A stretch of DNA of 64,000 nucleotides from CAZRHR01 sp964578885 (GTDB lineage: Bacteria; Bacteroidota; Bacteroidia; CAIKAF01): positions 1-64,000 of the forward strand of contig CAZOEO010000010.1 of the NCBI GenBank assembly GCA_964578885.1. Direction: 5' to 3'. Shown here piece by piece: positions 35,601 through 42,759 of the stretch (positions are counted from its first letter, which is position 1; each line of letters starts with the position of its first letter). The translations under genes were made by a program, and so were the position numbers. The notes below the pieces were generated by a model, which saw nothing but the letters and a program-made list of their open reading frames with translations, was not told where the DNA came from and did no database searches.

Positions 35601-36954
35601 TACCGAAACCAATGGCACCATTCTTCCCGGATATAATCCAGGTACCGATTTGTTCGGAATGAGCTTTTCAGGACCGTCGGTGGGTCCGGATTTCGTATTC
35701 GGCCGCCAATATTCGGATATCGATTTAGCCAATGGAGTGGTTCAAAGAGATTGGTTGGCGAGAGACTCCGCAATGAACATTATGTTTATCCGAACCCACT
35801 CTTCAAACCTCACAGGAAATGCTACCTATGAACCTTTTAAAGGTTTTAAATTAACGTTTACGGCCAACAGGACATTTACCCAAAACTATCAGTCAAATTT
35901 CCGGTATGTGCCTTCTATTGATGATTTTGCGGCACAAAACCCTTTCACCAGCGGAAACTTTAGCATTTCTACCTTTACGATGGGAACGGCTTTTGGTGGT
36001 GGTGGTCCGAATTTCTCATCGCGTCTTTTCACCAACATGTTGAATTACCGCAGTGTGATATCGGAGCGCTTGGCCGCATTAAATCCCAATGCATCGGTTG
36101 TAACAGGAGCGCCTTATCAGGCCGGATTTGGTCCTACCCAGGCCGACGTTCTGATGTATTCGTTCATGGCCGCATATCGTGGCGAAGATCCTAACTCACA
36201 GTCTTTGTCGATGTTCCCCACGATTCCCATTCCAAACTGGCGTCTTCAATTCGATGGACTAAAAGAATTGCCTTGGTTTAAAAAACGATTCAAAAACATC
36301 GTGTTGACGCATGGTTACACCTCAACCTACAACGTAGCCGGTTACCAGACCAACAACGTTTACAACAGTCGGGACCCCTTATCCTGGGTGAATAATCCAT
36401 TTAATTACGATCAGCGGGACAATAAAAACGATTTTGTACCCCGGTTCTTCACCAGTTCCGTGACCATTGTAGAGTCGTTTAACCCATTGATTCGTTTAGA
36501 ATTAGGCCTAAACAACGGATTACAAATTTCCGGTGAAGTAAAAAGCTCACGGAACATTTCGCTGAATTTCCCCAACTCTCAGCTTACCGAAACCAATACG
36601 TTTGAGATTGCCATTGGCGCCGGATTTAAAGTTCCCAAGTTTAAGTTACCATTTTACATTGCAGGAAAACAACCTAACAATGCATTGAACATCCGATTGG
36701 ACATTGGCATTCGAGATAATGTTACGGTGGTTCGAAAAATTCAGGAAGAAGTACAGCAAGTAACAGCAGGTCAGCAAGCCATCAACATCAAATTTTTCAC
36801 TGAATATGATTTGAGTAAAGCCGTCACCTTCCGATTCTTCTTCGACTATATTGGCAACAATCCATTCGTTTCAAACCAGTTTCCCACGGCCAATACAAAT
36901 GGAGGCATTAGCTTGCGATTCAACTTATCCAATGTGGTGAACCCAACACCATAA
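29608..36954 (+). CDS. sprA: Type IX secretion outer-membrane translocon SprA (Sov)
   Basis: This giant 36-strand beta-barrel translocon carries type IX cargo across the outer membrane. The 2448 residues from the ATG at 29608 are in the normal range for the family. The start gives a proper signal peptide (MQRGWRLLWVMMWLGIFSQA then IAQ). The longer frame from a TTG at 29569 is unlikely. Family-like segments include FEFGNVNMGLKGQLIQGSSALFG-type text near residue 205-235, GGVSYVDDFEGAETPIDIRN (about 770-790) and repeated amphipathic strands with Phe/Tyr to the end. It would export the cargo proteins at 15.7, 17.6, 50.5 and 52.7 kb. Other type IX genes (gldKLMN, porU, porV) are not in the window. 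Confidence 0.96.
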   Translation: MQRGWRLLWVMMWLGIFSQAIAQTDSSNHQLMGPSLPDNITEEVTFDPATKTYLVVQKAGTVVIGTETYSEEDYQAREMARQTLDYWRERENNRSNNKEGNSLLPPVNLGKKDGGLGPISIRPQGTAEIIMGIRNNRNNNPNIPLNQRSITTFQFDQNIQVSVTGKIGDRINLNNVFNTQSIFAFENLLNFKWEGKEDDILQLIEFGNVNMGLKGQLIQGSSALFGVKSKLRFGRLTITTLFAQQQGQRQSVTVKGGAQVTPFEVIASKYEANRHYFLSDYFMRRYDEANSRLPFVNSPVNITRLEVWVTNRINAVENVRNIVGIIGLGENLPNTANILPNNPNNNFDPSQLPSSIRDVTSQTLFDVLSNGTEIEKLTNARLLAANEYTFDPILGTISLNLQLNADEVLGVAYEYTAGGQTYKVGEFSNQVATPGALVVKLIKASNLDVTKPNWPWMMKNVYNIGGFNIGQQEFTLNILYQDTETGVKVNYFPNAPGVSGTPLLQLFNLDRLNPQGDQITDGFFDFLEGKTIRAQNGRIIFPVREPFSENYLRQVFTQANASNPGVNIEAMVERYAFNELYQNIQQLADLNFEKNRFYLGGSYQGTAGNEINLNAFNVPQGSVSVTAGGQKLQENIHYSVDYAIGRVRIIDESILNSGLPINVSLESNSTFNVQQKRMIGTHIDYAFSKELVVGATMMNLSERPLTQKIDIGQEPVNNTVWGFDVNFTRKVPFVTRLIDRLPGINTKAPSTFTFNGEIAGLIPGSNTIIDPNGEGGVSYVDDFEGAETPIDIRNPFLWKLGSVPQHNPRFPGGNFFNDLRYNFNRARMTWFSMDPLFFRQNTLTPPHISNDPVQRANNYLREVRPMEVFPGFQPNYTQQQANQQILDIHFYPKERGPYNYDVANFNENVTDRIALNNPRDNFGFMIRRMDPTDWDGANVAYIEFWMMDPFQADDLNQLKEWDTGQPGVINENLLPNGGGDFLIQIGNMSEDLLRDGRMSYENGLPTPTQPDRPTATTAWGRVATLPPINNQFDNDPSTRARQDVGYDGLDNSEETVFFDQFLQQVNTKYAGNPALSILQSDPSGDDFRHYTGAIYDATNSIAGQNYIHNRYKHFLGPQANSPAANNTEAYGQLPNTEDANANFTLDQPEGYYQYRVSLRPQDLSQIGQNFISDILETTVSVPGPSGGTINKNVKWIQFRVPLRTEDKEQFGSINDFRSIRFMRMGLTGFPDDVFLRMATLQLVRSDWRIFPGLLAEAANTWKDDAAFSVTTVNIEENTKKVPFPYALPPGVTREIDPANPQLQQLNEQSLALNVCDLKDGEAKGVFKATSLDLRAYRFLKMFVHAEAVGNQPLDSMELTVFVRLGMDATENYYEYEVPLRLSDPSIQPGGLNQAANLAYRRNVWPKLNEVNIELSILPDVKVQRNSEGKPSNEIYTAIIDGKRVTVMGNPNIANIRTIMIGVRNPHKSNNPWLEFSDDGQPKCAQIWVNEMRATDYFENGGIAALARSTLTLADFGQVTAAASTTRFGFGTIEQRPQFRSRDNTNTLDLTASLELGKFFGQKAGVRIPVFLGYSNSIASPQFNPLDPDVLFTRSLAALPNDQARDSLSQMVQTVITRRSFNVTNMGKQRSPSAKKPHIYDLSNFTASYSYTEDLFRDIRTEYRNTYVHKGALVYAFQPKVEYWEPFKKSKSKSKWFKPIKEFNFTWMPRRLGASFNVNRDWNEFKLRNTTPYDLLILPTFRKNFIWSRSYEFQYDPFKSLKINFSAMNQSRVDEPEFNLDSSVTPRYRPLGRNTDYNHKFSVDYTLPINKFPIFDWVTASAGYSGDYRWTASVMERNAQTGQFTRGRWGNIVQNSQSLKLNGALAFNTLFNKVPYLKKLHAPPRPNSADKTDTTKVRIKTVTFNAENINFKAGRKKTIKHKLRTEKVTITVTAPDGRVIKGKTEVIDDQRARFIAEEDVKGAKVVIVGKKERKIFSPAVIPNTIVRLLTGLKTASLNYTETNGTILPGYNPGTDLFGMSFSGPSVGPDFVFGRQYSDIDLANGVVQRDWLARDSAMNIMFIRTHSSNLTGNATYEPFKGFKLTFTANRTFTQNYQSNFRYVPSIDDFAAQNPFTSGNFSISTFTMGTAFGGGGPNFSSRLFTNMLNYRSVISERLAALNPNASVVTGAPYQAGFGPTQADVLMYSFMAAYRGEDPNSQSLSMFPTIPIPNWRLQFDGLKELPWFKKRFKNIVLTHGYTSTYNVAGYQTNNVYNSRDPLSWVNNPFNYDQRDNKNDFVPRFFTSSVTIVESFNPLIRLELGLNNGLQISGEVKSSRNISLNFPNSQLTETNTFEIAIGAGFKVPKFKLPFYIAGKQPNNALNIRLDIGIRDNVTVVRKIQEEVQQVTAGQQAINIKFFTEYDLSKAVTFRFFFDYIGNNPFVSNQFPTANTNGGISLRFNLSNVVNPTP

Positions 36955-36964
36955 ACATCCCACC

Positions 36965-37792
36965 ATGCGCGTTTTATTTCTTCTCCTTTTTGGACTTTGG
37001 CTACCATTATCCGGCACGGCACAAAAGAAAAGCAGTGATGCCTGTTTACAAATTGTCTCGTGGAACATTGCCAATCTTGGTCAATCCAAAGACGATGATG
37101 AAATACAGTTCATGGCTCAAATTTTACGCAGATTCGATGTGGTGGCCATTCAGGAAGTGGTGGCGGGTGCGGCCGGACCACAAGCGGTGGCCAGGTTAGC
37201 CGATGCATTGAATCGGACCGGATCGGCCTGGGATTACGTGGTGAGTCCGCCAACAGTAGGAAACGGAGTAGAACGATATGCGTTTTTATGGAAAAAGCAC
37301 AGGGTTTCACTTTCCGGGAAAGCGCGCCTGTTGGACGTGTTGGATCCCATGATGGATCGGGAGCCCTTTTATGCCAAGTTTACCTTTGGAACTTTTTCCA
37401 TGGGATTAGTCAGTTTTCATGCCGTTCCGAAGTCCAAAGATCCCGCCAGAGAAATTGTCCATTTATCTAAAATCCCGGCATTGTTTCCCGAAGACGCGCT
37501 CATTATTATGGGCGATTTCAATTTACCTCATCATGAAAAAGCGTTTCTAGGTTTACGGGAAAAAGATATGGATGCCGCCTTGAGAAAAGTAAGGACCACC
37601 CTGAAGATGGAACCGGATCCCACCACCGGAGAACGACGGGCGAATGCGTATGACAATTTATTTTTTGAACAAAAGGAATTGCGGGTAGATTCCGCCGGAG
37701 CCATTGATTTTTCGTATTCATTTCCAACACTGAAGGCCGCGAGGTTGATTTCGGACCACCTACCTGTATGGGGATGCTTTTGCGTGAAATAG
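36965..37792 (+). CDS. Exported endonuclease/exonuclease/phosphatase-family protein
   Basis: This is a DNase I-fold hydrolase with a signal peptide (about 1-19, LLLFGLWLPLSGTAQ), 275 residues. The fold's motifs are all visible: IVSWNIANLG (Asn), VVAIQEVV (catalytic metal-binding Glu), IIMGDFNLPHHEK (Asp and Asn) and ISDHLPVWG (final Asp-His pair). It is probably a magnesium-dependent periplasmic or surface nuclease. A phosphodiesterase or sphingomyelinase-like role is also possible. It begins 11 bp after the sprA stop, so it is likely on the sprA transcript, but nothing links it to secretion itself. There is no type IX sorting domain. Confidence 0.88.
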   Translation: MRVLFLLLFGLWLPLSGTAQKKSSDACLQIVSWNIANLGQSKDDDEIQFMAQILRRFDVVAIQEVVAGAAGPQAVARLADALNRTGSAWDYVVSPPTVGNGVERYAFLWKKHRVSLSGKARLLDVLDPMMDREPFYAKFTFGTFSMGLVSFHAVPKSKDPAREIVHLSKIPALFPEDALIIMGDFNLPHHEKAFLGLREKDMDAALRKVRTTLKMEPDPTTGERRANAYDNLFFEQKELRVDSAGAIDFSYSFPTLKAARLISDHLPVWGCFCVK

Positions 37793-37873
37793 ATTTACTC
37801 TATCTGTTCATTTAAAATATCAGTTTGATTTATTGGCCTGCAATGGCGAGCTTTGTGACATAATTTTATTGTC

Positions 37874-39391
37874 ATGAAGAAAACATCCATATCATTTCTT
37901 TTGCTAGCAGGTGGCGTATTGAGTCTTCAGGCCCAGAAGATTACAACCCAGACGGGTTCGCCTGTAGAAAACAATCAACATTCCAGAACAGCAGGAGTCA
38001 CAGGAGCTGTTTTACTAGAAGACATCCACCTCATTGAAAAGCTTGCGGCATTTGATCGTGAGCGTATTCCTGAGCGCGTCGTTCACGCCCGTGGCGCCGG
38101 TGCATATGGTACATTTGTGTCATCCGCAGACATGTCGGCTTTTACCCGGGCCGGATTATTTTCAGGCAACAACAAAGAAACGCCTGTATTCGTCCGTTTT
38201 TCGACTGTAGTGCACGGACAAGGAAGTCCTGAAACCCTGAGAGACCCGCGTGGTTTCGCCACAAAATTTTATACCGACGAAGGAAATTATGATTTGGTAG
38301 GCAATAATTTACCCGTCTTTTTCATTCAAGATGCGATGAAGTTTCCAGACATGGTGCATGCCTTTAAGCCCAGTCCGGTTTACAACAAGCAAGATCCGAA
38401 CCGAGTATTCGACTTTTTCTCCCATTTGCCTGAAGCAACCCATATGTTGCTCAGATTGTACTCCGATTATGGCATTCCGGCCAACTATCGCGAGATGAAT
38501 GGTTCATCCGTTCACGCCTTCAAGTGGGTGAATGCAGAAGGCCAAGTCACTTACGTAAAATACACCTGGGTTTCCAAGCAAGGCGAGCGGAACTTAACGG
38601 CCAAACAAGCTTCCGACATTCAAAGTCAGGACTTCCAGCATGCCACGGTAGATTTATATCAGTCGATTCGGGAAGGAAAATTCCCCTCCTGGGATTTATA
38701 TGTACAAATGTTGAAACCGGAGGACTTGGATAAATTCTCCTTTTATCCATTGGATGCCACGAAAATCTGGCCAGAGAAACTCGTTCCCTCACAAAAAATC
38801 GGCACGATGACCTTGAATCGGATTCCTGCGAACTTTTTTGAAGAAGTAGAGCAATCTGCATTCTCCCCAGGCACGTTGGTACCAGGGATTGAACCCTCTG
38901 AGGACAAACTTCTTCAGGGTCGAATTTTCTCTTACTTCGACACGCAGCGCTACCGCATGGGCACCAACTTCCAGCAAATTGCCGTAAATCGTCCACGCGT
39001 AGCAGTACGTACCAACAATCAGGACGGTGCATTTGCATCCAGAGGAGGCAATGGCGAAGTGAATTATGAACCAAGCGCACAATCCGGAGCATATAAAGAT
39101 CCGATTGTGTACAAAGCTTCCACGCCTACCTATTCCCAGGCCGTGACCCGTGCAGCCATTAGTAAACAAGATCATTTTGGACAAGCCGGCGAGTTTTACA
39201 GAGGTCTTTCAAAAGAAGAGCAAGCCAATTTGGTCATGAATTTGACTGGCGATTTAAAGCAAGTGAAGTTAAGACTTACACAAGCCAAGATGGTTGGACA
39301 TTTTTACATGGCCGACCGAGGATTAGGAACACAGCTAGCCACGGCACTTGGTTTATCCAGAGAAGAGGTAGAAGCTTCACTTAAGCCATGA
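37874..39391 (+). CDS. katA: Exported heme catalase
   Basis: This monofunctional small-subunit catalase breaks down hydrogen peroxide. The 505 residues are preceded by a clear signal peptide (about 1-20, SFLLLAGGVLSLQAQ), which points to the periplasm. The active site shows the essential His in RVVHARGAGAYG, the Asn in VGNNLPVFFIQD and the heme-ligating Tyr in RIFSYFDTQRYRMG. The rest of the fold is intact (RDPRGFATKFYTDEGN). The stop overlaps the ATG of an exported ankyrin-repeat gene (4 bp, ATGA), and dps follows. Together they form an oxidative-stress cassette. A periplasmic catalase coupled to an ankyrin protein resembles katB-ankB of Pseudomonas aeruginosa. Confidence 0.96.
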   Translation: MKKTSISFLLLAGGVLSLQAQKITTQTGSPVENNQHSRTAGVTGAVLLEDIHLIEKLAAFDRERIPERVVHARGAGAYGTFVSSADMSAFTRAGLFSGNNKETPVFVRFSTVVHGQGSPETLRDPRGFATKFYTDEGNYDLVGNNLPVFFIQDAMKFPDMVHAFKPSPVYNKQDPNRVFDFFSHLPEATHMLLRLYSDYGIPANYREMNGSSVHAFKWVNAEGQVTYVKYTWVSKQGERNLTAKQASDIQSQDFQHATVDLYQSIREGKFPSWDLYVQMLKPEDLDKFSFYPLDATKIWPEKLVPSQKIGTMTLNRIPANFFEEVEQSAFSPGTLVPGIEPSEDKLLQGRIFSYFDTQRYRMGTNFQQIAVNRPRVAVRTNNQDGAFASRGGNGEVNYEPSAQSGAYKDPIVYKASTPTYSQAVTRAAISKQDHFGQAGEFYRGLSKEEQANLVMNLTGDLKQVKLRLTQAKMVGHFYMADRGLGTQLATALGLSREEVEASLKP

Positions 39392-39942
39392 TAACAAGAT
39401 TTTTATGGTTAATTCTGCTCTTATGGGCAAATGTTTCACCGGCGGGGGCCCAATCGACCTCGCCGGTTTTTTCCCAATGGTTGGATGCCGCCAGGAATGG
39501 AGACACGACTCTGTTGTCGAAGCTTTGGTTGGATCAGCCCACCCTTCTCGGGGAAAAAGACAGCCGGGGAAGTGACGCGTTGATTTTGGCGACATATTAC
39601 GGTCATTTACCGGCGGTTACCTGGCTTTTGGGCAAAGGAGCTGATACCAAATCCACCGATTTATCCGGCAATACCGCCTTAATGGGTGCTTTGTTTAGGC
39701 AACATGAAGCCATTGCCCGTTACTTGGTGACGCATGGTGCAGACATTAACCAAAGGAATTTCCAGGAGGCCACGGCCATGCATTTTGCCGTCGTTTTTTC
39801 ACCGGACAGTTTGGTTCTTTGGCTGTTGGAAAAGGGTGGAGACGCAAATTTAGTGGATCGATTTGGCACCAGTGTTTTTCAGCAAGCCGAAATCCAGGGT
39901 CGGTCTTATTTATTCAACAATTCCGTACCAAATAAACCGTAA
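39388..39942 (+). CDS. Exported ankyrin-repeat protein coupled to catalase
   Basis: This 184-residue protein has a signal peptide (about 1-22, WLILLLWANVSPAGAQ). Four ankyrin repeats follow from about residue 33, for example SDALILATYYGHLPAVTWLL, GNTALMGALFRQHEAIARYL and ATAMHFAVVFSPDSLVLWLL, each with the GAD-type turn. It would be periplasmic like the catalase whose stop it overlaps (ATGA). In P. aeruginosa the ankyrin protein AnkB is needed for full activity of the adjacent catalase KatB (established there). The same helper role is an inference here. Confidence 0.9.
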   Translation: MITRFLWLILLLWANVSPAGAQSTSPVFSQWLDAARNGDTTLLSKLWLDQPTLLGEKDSRGSDALILATYYGHLPAVTWLLGKGADTKSTDLSGNTALMGALFRQHEAIARYLVTHGADINQRNFQEATAMHFAVVFSPDSLVLWLLEKGGDANLVDRFGTSVFQQAEIQGRSYLFNNSVPNKP

Positions 39943-39964
39943 ATTTCACAAAACCTTATTTACC

Positions 39965-40441
39965 ATGAAAACGACACAGAACGCCATTGGATTATCTTCA
40001 GAAAAAAGTGCCGCTTTGGCACAAAAGTTAAATCTATTGTTGGCAAACTATCAGCTATTTTATATCAATGCACGGGGATTTCACTGGAACATTAAAGGTG
40101 AAAAGTTCTTTGAATTGCATTTAAAATTTGAGGAATTGTATACGGATGCCCTGATAAAAATCGACGAAATTGCGGAGCGGGTACTTACGCTTGGGCAGGT
40201 TCCCATGCATACCTTCAGCGATTACACGGCACATGCAGAGATTAAAGAAGCCCGGGATGTTTCAGATGGGAAAGAAGCGATGAAGTGGGTGGTCGAAGGT
40301 TTTCAAAGCTTATTGGTGCAAGAGCGAGAAATATTGGATTTGAGTGCGGAGGCGGGAGATGAAGGCACCAATGCCTTAATGAGTGATTACATAAGGGCAC
40401 AGGAAAAATTGGTATGGATGTTCAATGCCTATTTAAGTTAA
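39965..40441 (+). CDS. dps: Dps-family ferritin-like DNA-protection protein
   Basis: This forms a dodecameric mini-ferritin that oxidises and stores iron and shields DNA from peroxide. The 158 residues run from the ATG at 39965; the frame is open 34 codons further upstream, but that part overlaps the ankyrin gene. The intersubunit ferroxidase site is FHWNIKGEKFFELHLKFEELYTDA-like (split as NARGFHWNIKG, FELHLKFEEL and DALIKIDEIAER), with the expected His, Asp and Glu. It lies 22 bp after the ankyrin gene and ends at a strong terminator, closing the katA-ankyrin-dps unit. Confidence 0.95.
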   Translation: MKTTQNAIGLSSEKSAALAQKLNLLLANYQLFYINARGFHWNIKGEKFFELHLKFEELYTDALIKIDEIAERVLTLGQVPMHTFSDYTAHAEIKEARDVSDGKEAMKWVVEGFQSLLVQEREILDLSAEAGDEGTNALMSDYIRAQEKLVWMFNAYLS

Positions 40442-40469
40442 TCTTCTGAAATTAAATCATCCTTTAAAG

Positions 40470-40508
40470 AAAGTAAAGCCCCGAAATAATCCAACGGGGC
40501 TTTACTTT
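40470..40508 (+). terminator. Terminator of the catalase-ankyrin-dps unit
   Basis: A perfect 14-bp stem, AAAGTAAAGCCCCG with its complement (40470-40483 and 40495-40508), has an 11-base loop with T residues after it. It lies 28 bp after the dps stop. Confidence 0.88.
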
Positions 40509-40580
40509 TAAGGGATGGATGGTAGTACTAATGCATTTCTTTTAGATTCCGAACCTAAATCCAAGAACAAAAACACAAAA

Positions 40581-40602
40581 AAGAGGTACTTCGTGACCTC
40601 TA
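40581..40602 (-). terminator. Terminator overlapping the stop codon of the 45-aa gene
   Basis: On the minus strand the hairpin AGAGGT...ACCTCT begins two bases after the first base of the TAG stop codon and is followed by six T residues and TGTGTTTTTG. A bulged C and an inner AC/GT pair surround the loop GAA. The fusion of stop codon and terminator supports a real, compact gene. Confidence 0.75.
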
Positions 40603-40737
40603 TTTGGCCGGTGCCGGATTCTTCACGCCATTAGGTTTTGCCAGATTATCTAAGGCTTTCAGCAACGCTTCACGCTGAGCTAATAGCTGCTTAATTCTAG
40701 GATTATCTTTGGAAGAAGATTGGTTTGGACGTTTCAT
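40600..40737 (-). CDS. Small protein of 45 residues, unknown function
   Basis: A reading frame of 45 codons starts MKRPNQSSSKDNPR and ends in NGVKNPAPAK. It was too short for a standard gene call. The middle (about 14-34, IKQLLAQREALLKALDNLAK) is a strongly amphipathic helix with leucines at heptad-like spacing. The N-terminus is basic and Ser-rich, and the C-terminus is Pro/Ala-rich. A TAATTTTG promoter element lies 18 bp upstream of the ATG, and a T-rich terminator hairpin overlaps the stop codon, so this is a complete transcription unit. It converges on the dps terminator. There is no signal peptide. A small nucleic-acid-binding or protein-partner role is possible, but the function is unknown. 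Confidence 0.65.
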   Translation of the reverse strand: MKRPNQSSSKDNPRIKQLLAQREALLKALDNLAKPNGVKNPAPAK

Positions 40738-40755
40738 ATGAATGGTTTGATGAGA

Positions 40756-40763
40756 CAAAATTA
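40756..40763 (-). promoter_or_regulatory. -7 promoter element of the 45-aa gene
   Basis: TAATTTTG on the minus strand fits TAnnTTTG. A TTTG lies 14 bases further upstream, somewhat close for the -33 element. Transcription would start about 10 nt ahead of the ATG. Confidence 0.5.
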
Positions 40764-41649
40764 ACTAAGAAATTCGTCAAAATACGTCATGGAAAAAAAT
40801 TGTATTTCGAGCATTTACGCCATTTATGGTTAAAAACAACATTGTTTATTGTTATAATTCCAAAACATAATTTACTATTCAAAAAACATGGCCATTCTAA
40901 TCATCAAGGACGCATGTAGGACAACAGGAACCCTTTAACGCCGAACCAAGAATAAATTTCCTTTTCCCAATCAATAAGAACCAACATCCACTAAACCTTA
41001 GAGACCGCGGGAAAACCAACTTACATGTGAACGAAAAAAATTCGCATGTTCGCCCAAAACCTAAAATCATAAAAATTTGATTATCAAAAGAAAAAAGAGG
41101 ACTCGCCCTTTTATTATTAACCTGGCATTGGGGAATCACCTCATCATGGTTTATTGTGCACCTGGTTAATTGTTTCCCGTCACATATTGACGCCACCCTT
41201 TTCCCCGAAAAAACGGTAAAAGAAATGGGAAGGAGAAGATGAACGATATAACTACTGGAGACATCTGGAAAAGTCGATTAAAAAACCATCATTCTCCAAT
41301 TGATAATGAAAAATTACTATTAAACTATTGTTTATCAATGTTTTTTGTAAAAAACATTCGTTAAAGACAAGAGAAAAAACACATCAAATATCAAAATCTA
41401 TAAATCACTATTTAAAAAATTTAATCCAAACCTATAAATTAAAATTTTAATGAGTATACACATCCTGTGTTTTGTGGGAACCATTGCTGTTAACATCCAT
41501 TAAACCGAAGGAGAACAGCAACGTAATCTGATAAGTAGAACATCTATTTGAATCAGCCGACTAATTTGGCTGCATATTTCATCTGCCTTGATATTATATG
41601 ATATTTGACATGGTTTATATGGAGTTCATTTCAGAGTTTTGTAGTAATC
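40764..41649. other. AT-rich intergenic stretch
   Basis: There is no supported gene in about 890 bp. Short frames on either strand have poor composition and no promoter box. Visible structure is limited to the 14-bp perfect palindrome ATTAAAATTTTAAT (41438-41451) and an 8-bp inverted pair ATTGATAA / TTATCAAT (41299-41306 and 41332-41339). It may hold the promoter and control region of the ABC operon that follows, or a non-coding RNA, but nothing in the sequence proves either. Confidence 0.4.
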
Positions 41650-42759
41650 ATGATAAGTAGCAAGAAGAAGATAAAGGCATGGGGCATACTCATGTTTGGA
41701 ATACTAAGCGTAGGATGTTCAGAGAAAACGACAGAATACAAGGTAAGTTATCAAGCTCTTACCATTTCTGTTTATGCATCTGGAATTGTACAAGCAGAAA
41801 TGCAATATGATTTATTTCCCAATATGCCTGGGAAAGTTCAGGAAGTCCTGAAATCTCCGGGTCAGGAAGTGAAGCCTGGAGATACATTGCTGTTGCTGGA
41901 CATTGACCAATTGACCTATCAGTTTTCCTCTGCACGGGAGCGCGCCCAGTACGCCGGAGAAAAGTCATCCGCCTTTCGGGCACAGTTGCAAGAGTTGCAA
42001 GATCGCTTGGCCCTTGCTCAGACCAAAAAAGTACAAGACTCCGTATTGCTTGAGCGTCAAATTCGCCTTTTTAAAGAAAACATTGGCGCTAAAATTGAGT
42101 TAGAACAACGGGAACTGGCCTTTCAAGCCTCGAAAACAGAAGTAGCTAATCTGAAAGCCCGCCTTTCTTTGCTGGAGTCTCAGCTCACCCTTCAGGCCCG
42201 ATTAGAAAACAATCAACGGAGTGTGGCAGAAATTGCTTTGGAGGACAGAGTTATTACAGCACGTTCTGCAGGAATTATTTATGACCTCATCCCCAAAGTA
42301 GGCGAAACCGTTTCTCCAAACCGCGCGGTGGCCACCATCGGCGACAAAGACCGTTTTTTTATAGAATTGACCATTGATGAATATGATGTTTTGCTGGTGA
42401 AACCCGGTCAAAAAGTGGTACTAACGCTGGACAGCCGCCCCGGCGAGGTGCTTCATGCAGAAATCTCACTCATTCGCCCCATGATGCAGTCAGCCTCCCG
42501 GACATTTCTGGCCAATGCGACCTTTTTACAACCGATTTCAGGATTATACCCTGGCTTATCTGCAGAAGCCAACATTATCATTGAAACCAAACCCCAGGCT
42601 TTGTTGATTCCAATCAGATACTTAATTTCTGACAGTCTTGTGCACATTTCTCCGAAAGAAACCAGGGTGGTAAAAACCGGCGAACGGAATTTAGAATGGG
42701 TAGAGATTTTAGAAGGGCTCCAGGACGGGGAAATCATTTATGCACCGGAAACCCGATGA
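41650..42759 (+). CDS. Lipoprotein membrane-fusion (HlyD/MacA-like) subunit
   Basis: This periplasmic adaptor of an ABC efflux or lipid-transport system has 369 residues from the ATG at 41650. The frame is open 15 codons upstream from a TTG. It has a lipobox at ILSVGC (Cys23), a biotinyl/lipoyl-like half motif (FPNMPGKVQEVLKSPGQEVKPGDTLLLLD, about 55-85, in parts), a coiled-coil hairpin (about 90-185) and the second half motif (DRVITARSAGIIYDLIPKVGETV). Beta-barrel and membrane-proximal domains follow. The lipid anchor is unlike MacA of E. coli, which has a membrane helix. It overlaps the permease by 4 bp (ATGA). No TolC-type channel gene follows. Confidence 0.9.
   Translation: MISSKKKIKAWGILMFGILSVGCSEKTTEYKVSYQALTISVYASGIVQAEMQYDLFPNMPGKVQEVLKSPGQEVKPGDTLLLLDIDQLTYQFSSARERAQYAGEKSSAFRAQLQELQDRLALAQTKKVQDSVLLERQIRLFKENIGAKIELEQRELAFQASKTEVANLKARLSLLESQLTLQARLENNQRSVAEIALEDRVITARSAGIIYDLIPKVGETVSPNRAVATIGDKDRFFIELTIDEYDVLLVKPGQKVVLTLDSRPGEVLHAEISLIRPMMQSASRTFLANATFLQPISGLYPGLSAEANIIIETKPQALLIPIRYLISDSLVHISPKETRVVKTGERNLEWVEILEGLQDGEIIYAPETR

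Noticed and set aside
40897..41196. Minus-strand frame of 99 codons in the AT-rich gap
   Set aside because: Amino-acid content is odd (many Cys, Phe and Arg), there is no promoter box, and no family text is seen.
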